From Flavobacteriales bacterium UBA4474 (lineage in GTDB: Bacteria; Bacteroidota; Bacteroidia; Flavobacteriales_D; Sanyastnellaceae), in contig DGOE01000083.1 in NCBI GenBank assembly GCA_002389295.1, forward strand, positions 1-19,297: DNA of 19,297 nt, in the 5' to 3' direction. Position numbers and translations under genes: made by a program. Below are positions 15,701 to 19,297 of the stretch, one piece after another (position 1 is the first letter of the stretch; every line of letters begins with the position of its first letter). Below the pieces are notes generated by a model. It did no database searches. It saw only the letters and a program-made list of their open reading frames with translations, and had not been told where the DNA came from.

Positions 15701-17855
15701 CGAGTCCTGTTCAGGGACCGCGGACGGCGCCGCCCAAGTCACAGCCGCAGGGGGCACAGGGTCATTGCAGGTGCAGTGGACGGGGGGACCTGCATCGGAA
15801 ACGTGGTCCGGCTTGGTGGCGGGCACGTATACCTGGACCGTATCGGACGCCAATGGTTGTGACACCACCGGCACGGCCGAAATCGAGACCCTTGGGGGCG
15901 TGGACGCTGTGGCCGAGGTGCTCCCCGGAACCTGCGCGGATGGCATATCATCCGGCACGGTGGTGATCACCATCACAGGAAACCCCGGGTCGGCCGACGT
16001 ACTGTTGGGCGGGCTACCAGCGGATGAGACGGGATTGACAGACACCACAGCCACCTGGACCTGGAACGGCCTGGCTGCGGGAAACTATGGTTGGACGGCA
16101 TCCCTGGGCGCGACCTGCGCTTCTGCGGGTCAGGTGCAAGTAGACCTTCCTGCGCCGCTCCAGTTTCTGGGGCTGGCAGACATGCCGGCGTGCGAAGGTG
16201 GAACGGGCGCAGTATTGGGCAACCCCACGGGTGGCACAGCGCCCTTGGCCTCATCATGGACCGGCATGACAACAGCGGGAGACACCTTGGTGGGCTCCGG
16301 ATCGGCAGCAAGCGCATTGCCCGCAGGCACATACGTGTGGACCCTGTCCGATGCGGCGGGCTGTGCATTGGACACCACCATTTCGCTCGTGCCTACGTCC
16401 AGTGGATTGGGCCTTGACATGGCCCTAACCCAACCCAGTTGTGGAGGAGCGCTCGCAGGGGCAGCAACCTTGGATGCATTTGGTGGCATTCCCCCTTACG
16501 CCGTTGTCGTGCAAGGCGCTGCCGATTCGGTTTTCTTGCCCTTCCTCGTTCCTGGCCCATACCCCTTGACCTTGATAGACTCAATAGGGTGCACCTACTT
16601 GGACACCATTGTGATCGACGCAGCCAGTGACTTCGTGCTGTTTGCAGCGGTGGATTCGGCCTCTTGTGCAAACAGCGAAGACGGACAAATTGCCTTGTCT
16701 ACAGAAAATGGAACGGGAAGCGTGGACTACACGTTTTCTGGTCCTTTTGGCGCCGTTGCCACTGGGGACACCATCTCTGGGGTGGGTGCGGGCATCTATG
16801 AAGTCACGGCATTGGACGACGCCGGTTGTCCCGCTGTGTTGCTGGTGGAGGTCTTGGCACCTCCCGCCGTGACGGTGGTGCTGGACACCCTTGACAGGCC
16901 CAGTTGCTCCGGCGATGAGGACGGATTGCTCGCGGTATCGGTATCGGGTGGGGCGGGTGCGCCCTTCACAGTGAATTGGTATGTGGAGGGTGAATTCTTG
17001 GCCGAAGGAGCTGTTCAGGCTGATTTGGGCGAAGGCCAATACGCCGTTGAGGCGCTCGACGCCCAAGGCTGTGCAGCTCAAATCGCGTCCATTCCACTGG
17101 TGGCCGAAGGCGATGTGGTGCTCACAGTGCCGCCGGATACAGCACTGTGTGCTGGCACCCCCCTTGAATTGGAGGCCCTTTCTGATGGCGCCACCGAAGC
17201 CTATTGGGCCCTTCCTGACGGCGCCAATGGCGTGGGTTTGAGCGCCCAAACAGCGGCAGTTTCCGAAGGGTTGGCCTATTGGGTATACACCGCCATCAGG
17301 CTCGGCTGTGTGCGAGAAGACTCCGTGGCGGTCACAGGTTTTGCCTTGCCCACCCCGGATGCCGGTCAGGACGCGCAGATTGCCTCAGGTGCGACAGCCG
17401 GCCTGGGCGCAGGTGGTGCGACAGAAGAATGGACATACGCTTGGTTCCCCAGCGCCGATGTCGCCTTCCCTGAATCCGCAACGACCCCGACCAACCCGCT
17501 CTTTTCCACCACCACTTTCCTGCTGGAGGCCACCACGGCGAATGGCTGCACGGCGGTGGACACGGCCCTAGTGGAGGTGTTGCAGGAACTGGACATCCCC
17601 TCGGGCTTTACCCCTAACGGCGATGGCGTGAACGACCAGTGGAATCTCTCGGGTGTAGACCAATACCCCAGCGCGGAAATCACAGTGTTCAACCGATGGG
17701 GAGATGTCCTCTTCACCAGAGGTGTGGCCGATGGTTCATGGGATGGAACCCTCAACGGCACAGCCGTGCCGGTGGGGACTTACTACTATCACATTCGCGT
17801 CGAAGAGCCCGCCATCCAAACCGAATGGACGGGTCCCATTACGATCATGAGATGA
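12720..17855 (+). CDS. Giant SprB-like repeat surface protein with type B T9SS C-terminal domain
   Basis: A 1711-residue exported protein. A long basic n-region and hydrophobic core (1-41, ending RAGAQ) make the signal peptide. Next come about eighteen SprB-like repeats, each with a CxGxxDG-like opening and a closing GxYxxxVxDxxGC. Between residue 205 and the repeat opening at 1396 the mean period is about 79 residues. Two Ig/PKD-like domains with Cys follow (about 1470-1620). The last 87 residues are a type B T9SS tail (IPSGFTPNGDGVNDQW, ITVFNRWG, WDGT, VGTYYYHI). SprB of Flavobacterium johnsoniae, a mobile adhesin that drives gliding, has this general plan but is several times longer. An adhesin or gliding filament role is inferred. 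The stop overlaps the next PorP/SprF start by ATGA. No frameshift or stop interrupts the repeats. Confidence 0.88.
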   Translation: MTKRARQYRPKTVPSARTRPVAAAAFALLSFLFLFVRAGAQCPTAIQVLQPISCSGADDGVLTVTPPDGVDAADVYWIQNTDTLFGATQAGLGPGSYLAFIPGCPALGITVNEPFTFFITAEVSLLPTCDAPCSGQITVTPNFGQGDITYSWSHDAAETGPVGSNVCEQVVLVSATDVNGCFDQDMVTVSIPPVEVLTFPTPPSCAGFADGAISAVATGGLGGAFSFEWEDAFGNIVGTSADITGLEAGGYLVTATDTGGCALSQAVFLDAPPPVDVDVTVEGISCFGAADGVASAYFEDAVMYDWSGPGGFTASGADADTVSALSAGSYVVTVTASDGCVGIGEAEVVSPDPLEVTPFLDPPACPGLSDGVVGTVSFGGTPDYTTVWTLPDGSTQTSTFLSGIPAGSYIFETTDANGCATSGAAELEDPAPVAVTIAYDDPACAQGPLSEQGGLEALPSGGLPPYDAVWVNASSGEVVSLGLSATNLAAGVYGLGLLDAMGCLLDTVVALEAPDSLLVDIASSDPACAGESSGGILASASGGTPDYNYLWTGDVAATLSPELSNMGAGSYALEVTDANGCQVTAVVGLEDPEPLSVEVETVLVGCAGSDGGASASPSGGNPPYGFVWTDASGIILSNADSVGGLAPGTVNLSLTDANGCSTTLSTEVGSLPPLTLDADVAIVDCETGHAALTAAAAGGAPPLTLVLSEAGSEVDSDGWNDLPPGDYTLQVTDQRGCAVDVSFFVYPPITVSAAVVPFGCAGGGTIAVSAAGGDPASPLVIEIPALGPPASEDPGFASWASIPEGVYFATVSDGACTVETLVEMTGVELFDWSIEVTPFACEGAAGGISAAVTGGALPLLVTGSAVDGSTTWSVLDTTGLAPGAYTLSVLDAAGCQRDTVLEVGALAELELDATVTDVSCPGADDGELTLLGAGGAAPLVFGANGPSGLVVAPFEGLSPGTYTAGVVDARGCTADTIVEVAAPAAFQIETALQPESCSGTADGAAQVTAAGGTGSLQVQWTGGPASETWSGLVAGTYTWTVSDANGCDTTGTAEIETLGGVDAVAEVLPGTCADGISSGTVVITITGNPGSADVLLGGLPADETGLTDTTATWTWNGLAAGNYGWTASLGATCASAGQVQVDLPAPLQFLGLADMPACEGGTGAVLGNPTGGTAPLASSWTGMTTAGDTLVGSGSAASALPAGTYVWTLSDAAGCALDTTISLVPTSSGLGLDMALTQPSCGGALAGAATLDAFGGIPPYAVVVQGAADSVFLPFLVPGPYPLTLIDSIGCTYLDTIVIDAASDFVLFAAVDSASCANSEDGQIALSTENGTGSVDYTFSGPFGAVATGDTISGVGAGIYEVTALDDAGCPAVLLVEVLAPPAVTVVLDTLDRPSCSGDEDGLLAVSVSGGAGAPFTVNWYVEGEFLAEGAVQADLGEGQYAVEALDAQGCAAQIASIPLVAEGDVVLTVPPDTALCAGTPLELEALSDGATEAYWALPDGANGVGLSAQTAAVSEGLAYWVYTAIRLGCVREDSVAVTGFALPTPDAGQDAQIASGATAGLGAGGATEEWTYAWFPSADVAFPESATTPTNPLFSTTTFLLEATTANGCTAVDTALVEVLQELDIPSGFTPNGDGVNDQWNLSGVDQYPSAEITVFNRWGDVLFTRGVADGSWDGTLNGTAVPVGTYYYHIRVEEPAIQTEWTGPITIMR
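13332..17072 (+). repeat. Tandem protein-level repeat array (about 16 units of roughly 240 bp) inside the giant cargo gene
   Basis: Repeat openings such as CAGFADG, CFGAADG, CPGLSDG, CAGESSG, CPGADDG, CSGTADG, CANSEDG and CSGDEDG recur with a mean spacing of about 79 codons, and each unit ends with a D-x-x-G-C-like motif. Two more divergent units precede 13332. The nucleotide copies have diverged widely except at the unit ends, where GACGCCAA(T/C)GG recurs near 13968, 14448, 14687 and 15848. This is an old protein repeat array, not a recent DNA duplication. Confidence 0.85.
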
Positions 17856-18760
17856 TGCCCGGCATGAACAAGATCATATTCCGCTTCGGGTGTTGGGCGT
17901 TCTTGGCGTGTGCCACCGCTCAAGTCGCCTCTGCGCAGCAGCAGCCCGTGACGACGTTGCCGCTGGACCACATGTTTGACGCGCACCCTGCTGCGGCGGG
18001 GATGGACTCGCTCATTCACGTGAGTCTCTGGCAGCGGAGCCCTTGGACCGGTGTGCCCTCGGCACCCCGAACGACTTCTTTGGCCTTGACCTCACCAACG
18101 GCATCGAAATCTTTGGGGTGGGGGGCCCGGGTATGGAGCGACATCGCCGGCCCCACGCGGATGTCTGGCGCACATGTCGGACTGGCATACAAGACGCGAT
18201 GGACCCGTGATTTGGGGCTGTCTTTCGGGCTCGGCTTGGGCTGGACCCAATTTGCGTTGGACGGCAACAAGATTGAACTTGAACAAGGCGGCGACCCCGT
18301 CTTGGGAGACACCTACCAGTCCGTTGGGGTGCCCGACGCTTCTGCGGGCTTGCTCCTTTCCGGAGGTGCCTTTCAACTGGCGGTGTCCGCGGGTCAGATT
18401 TTGGGTTCCAGCCTGCCTGTGTACCAGGGCACAAATTTGGATTCCCGGCTTCAGTCACATCTGCGTGCACAAGTGTCCTACCGCTACAGCTCCGGAGATT
18501 GGGGCTGGACGCCTGTGTTGCAGTACCAACACTTGCGTCCCATTCCCGCCGAATGGTCAGCAGCCATGCGGGTGGACCACAGCCGCGACGTCTGGGCGAT
18601 GGCGGGGTACCGCTCTGCGGGCGCAGCCCATTTGGGCGCAGGCGTCAAAATCAACAACCAGTTGACCTTCAGCTACAACAGGAATTGGGCCACGGGCAGT
18701 TTGGCCCAGGTTCTTGGGGGTGGACACGAGGTGGTACTCGGATTCACCGTCCCCCGTTGA
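17852..18760 (+). CDS. PorP/SprF-family T9SS outer-membrane protein (cassette 2, divergent)
   Basis: A 302-residue protein with a signal peptide (1-29, ending SAQQ) and a degenerate PorP/SprF signature: FDAHPAAAG (42-50) in place of NPAFAG, and LWQRSPWTGVPSAPRTT (59-75) in place of RQQWxGFxGAPxT. The remainder is alternating beta strands with many Gly, Trp and Tyr residues, fitting a barrel. The first of two tandem ATG codons (17852 and 17855) overlaps the upstream stop as ATGA; a further Met at 17864 is possible. The in-frame extension upstream to 17639 overlaps the conserved tail of the giant cargo and is rejected. It most likely pairs with that giant protein as SprF does with SprB. Confidence 0.85.
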   Translation: MMPGMNKIIFRFGCWAFLACATAQVASAQQQPVTTLPLDHMFDAHPAAAGMDSLIHVSLWQRSPWTGVPSAPRTTSLALTSPTASKSLGWGARVWSDIAGPTRMSGAHVGLAYKTRWTRDLGLSFGLGLGWTQFALDGNKIELEQGGDPVLGDTYQSVGVPDASAGLLLSGGAFQLAVSAGQILGSSLPVYQGTNLDSRLQSHLRAQVSYRYSSGDWGWTPVLQYQHLRPIPAEWSAAMRVDHSRDVWAMAGYRSAGAAHLGAGVKINNQLTFSYNRNWATGSLAQVLGGGHEVVLGFTVPR

Positions 18761-18776
18761 TGAAGGCTTTTGGTGT

Positions 18777-18799
18777 GGGTTTGGAAGGGCTCCAACCCC
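18777..18799 (+). terminator. Inverted repeat, possible weak terminator or operator
   Basis: GGGTTTGGA and TCCAACCCC can pair over nine positions with one mismatch around a 5-base loop (18786-18790). A short TTT follows at 18805-18807, so an intrinsic terminator for the cassette is possible though the T-tract is poor. The left arm overlaps the -33 element of the candidate promoter for the next gene, so an operator role is equally open. Confidence 0.35.
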
Positions 18800-18809
18800 A
18801 ATAGTTTAG
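18780..18809 (+). promoter_or_regulatory. Candidate Bacteroidota promoter for the truncated last gene
   Basis: TTTG at 18780-18783, an 18-bp spacer and TAGTTTAG at 18802-18809 match the -33 TTTG / -7 TAnnTTTG pattern with one mismatch in the -7 box. The start codon at 18837 follows after 27 bp. This is the best promoter match found in the window. Confidence 0.45.
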
Positions 18810-18836
18810 CGGCATCAACAACGAGAAGGCCGGATC

Positions 18837-19297
18837 ATGGCGGGATTCAAGAATTTGGAAGACCTGGTGGGAGACCTGGGAGAGGGGTTGCGCAAATTGC
18901 GCGCAGGGGCATTGGAGCCCGAAGAATTGGACCCACTCGTGGTAGATGCGCGGGAGCTGTGCGACCGGCTGATTTTATTGCGTTTCAAGGCGCACGAATT
19001 TTCATACGAAGTGAGAAAAAAGGCGCCCCAGGGCGGCTTGGATGACGCCGCAGCCGACAGGCAGCCCGTGCGGCCCTTTCGGATCGGGGCAGCCTACCAG
19101 ACGTCGTTGATTGACGCCATTGAGGAGGTCAGCCGCGAGCAAGCCGAACAGGCAGAGGAGGCGCGACGCTCCGCCGGAGTTCCCGAATTGTTTGACGCCG
19201 TTGCATCGGGGGTTGAGTCGCCCACCACACCCCTTGTCGCGCCGGATGTCACTGCCACACCGGAGGCAACGCCTGAGGCTGTGGAGACACCCGAAGC
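18837..19297 (+). CDS. Hypothetical protein, N-terminal 153 codons (3' end outside window)
   Basis: I translated this open frame by hand from the ATG at 18837 to the window edge, with no stop. The first 65 or so residues look helical and charged, with EELDPLVVDARELCDRLILL and RFKAHEFSYEVRKKAP. A second block, PFRIGAAYQTSLIDAIEEVS, precedes a Glu/Ala-rich stretch (REQAEQAEEARRSAG). The visible end is rich in Pro, Thr and Val (ESPTTPLVAPDVTATPEATP), like a flexible linker. There is no signal peptide or membrane segment, so a cytoplasmic location is likely. The arrangement resembles small conserved hypothetical proteins of Bacteroidota that I cannot name, and I assign no function. Confidence 0.7.
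   Translation, partial: MAGFKNLEDLVGDLGEGLRKLRAGALEPEELDPLVVDARELCDRLILLRFKAHEFSYEVRKKAPQGGLDDAAADRQPVRPFRIGAAYQTSLIDAIEEVSREQAEQAEEARRSAGVPELFDAVASGVESPTTPLVAPDVTATPEATPEAVETPE

Noticed and set aside
13332..17072. Periodic repeats considered as a CRISPR array or DNA satellite
   Set aside because: The period is about 240 bp, the frame is open throughout and similarity is at protein level; these are SprB-like protein repeats.
17639..17851. 71-codon N-terminal extension of the second PorP/SprF protein
   Set aside because: It overlaps the type B tail of the giant cargo in another frame; a signal peptide starts right after 17852.

Overview
The window looks like a chromosomal segment of a GC-rich member of the Bacteroidota, most likely a Flavobacteriales-type lineage. 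The evidence is type IX secretion (T9SS) cargo with both type A and type B (gliding-motility-associated) C-terminal sorting domains, two PorP/SprF-family outer-membrane proteins, a DUF4175 giant membrane protein linked to ybeY and mnmG, and starts that nearly all lack a Shine-Dalgarno sequence. No IS element, integrase, tRNA, rRNA or CRISPR array is visible, and no gap between genes exceeds about 130 bp.

Left part (1-4617, minus strand): one tightly packed operon read as DUF4175 membrane/coiled-coil protein, then RsbW-type HATPase, then YbeY (rRNA-maturation endonuclease), then MnmG (tRNA U34 modification; only the first 124 residues are in the window). A perfect 16-bp parS-like palindrome, TGTTCCACGTGGAACA, fills most of the 22-bp gap between ybeY and mnmG. 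This suggests the chromosome partition centromere, and perhaps the origin, is close by. A 129-bp divergent intergenic region follows.

Middle part (4747-10629): a 1119-residue secreted multidomain protein (two lamin-tail-like domains, an internal tandem repeat, Calx-beta-like, OB-like, PKD and a type A T9SS tail); a DMT/EamA-family permease just downstream on the same strand; then hemW (heme chaperone, radical SAM) converging on the permease with 3 bp between stops. hemW is divergent, with a 39-bp gap, from a small stand-alone biotinyl carrier protein gene.

Right part (10731-18760, plus strand): two consecutive copies of one gene pair. Each pair is a secreted protein with a type B T9SS tail followed, through an ATGA stop/start overlap, by a PorP/SprF-family protein. 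The first cargo is small (330 aa, ten cysteines). The second is a 1711-residue protein with about eighteen SprB-like repeats averaging 79 residues, most bracketed by cysteines. By analogy with SprB/SprF of gliding flavobacteria, each PorP/SprF protein probably serves the cargo encoded just before it. The window ends in a truncated conserved-looking hypothetical gene (from 18837), preceded by an inverted repeat that overlaps a plausible Bacteroidota promoter.
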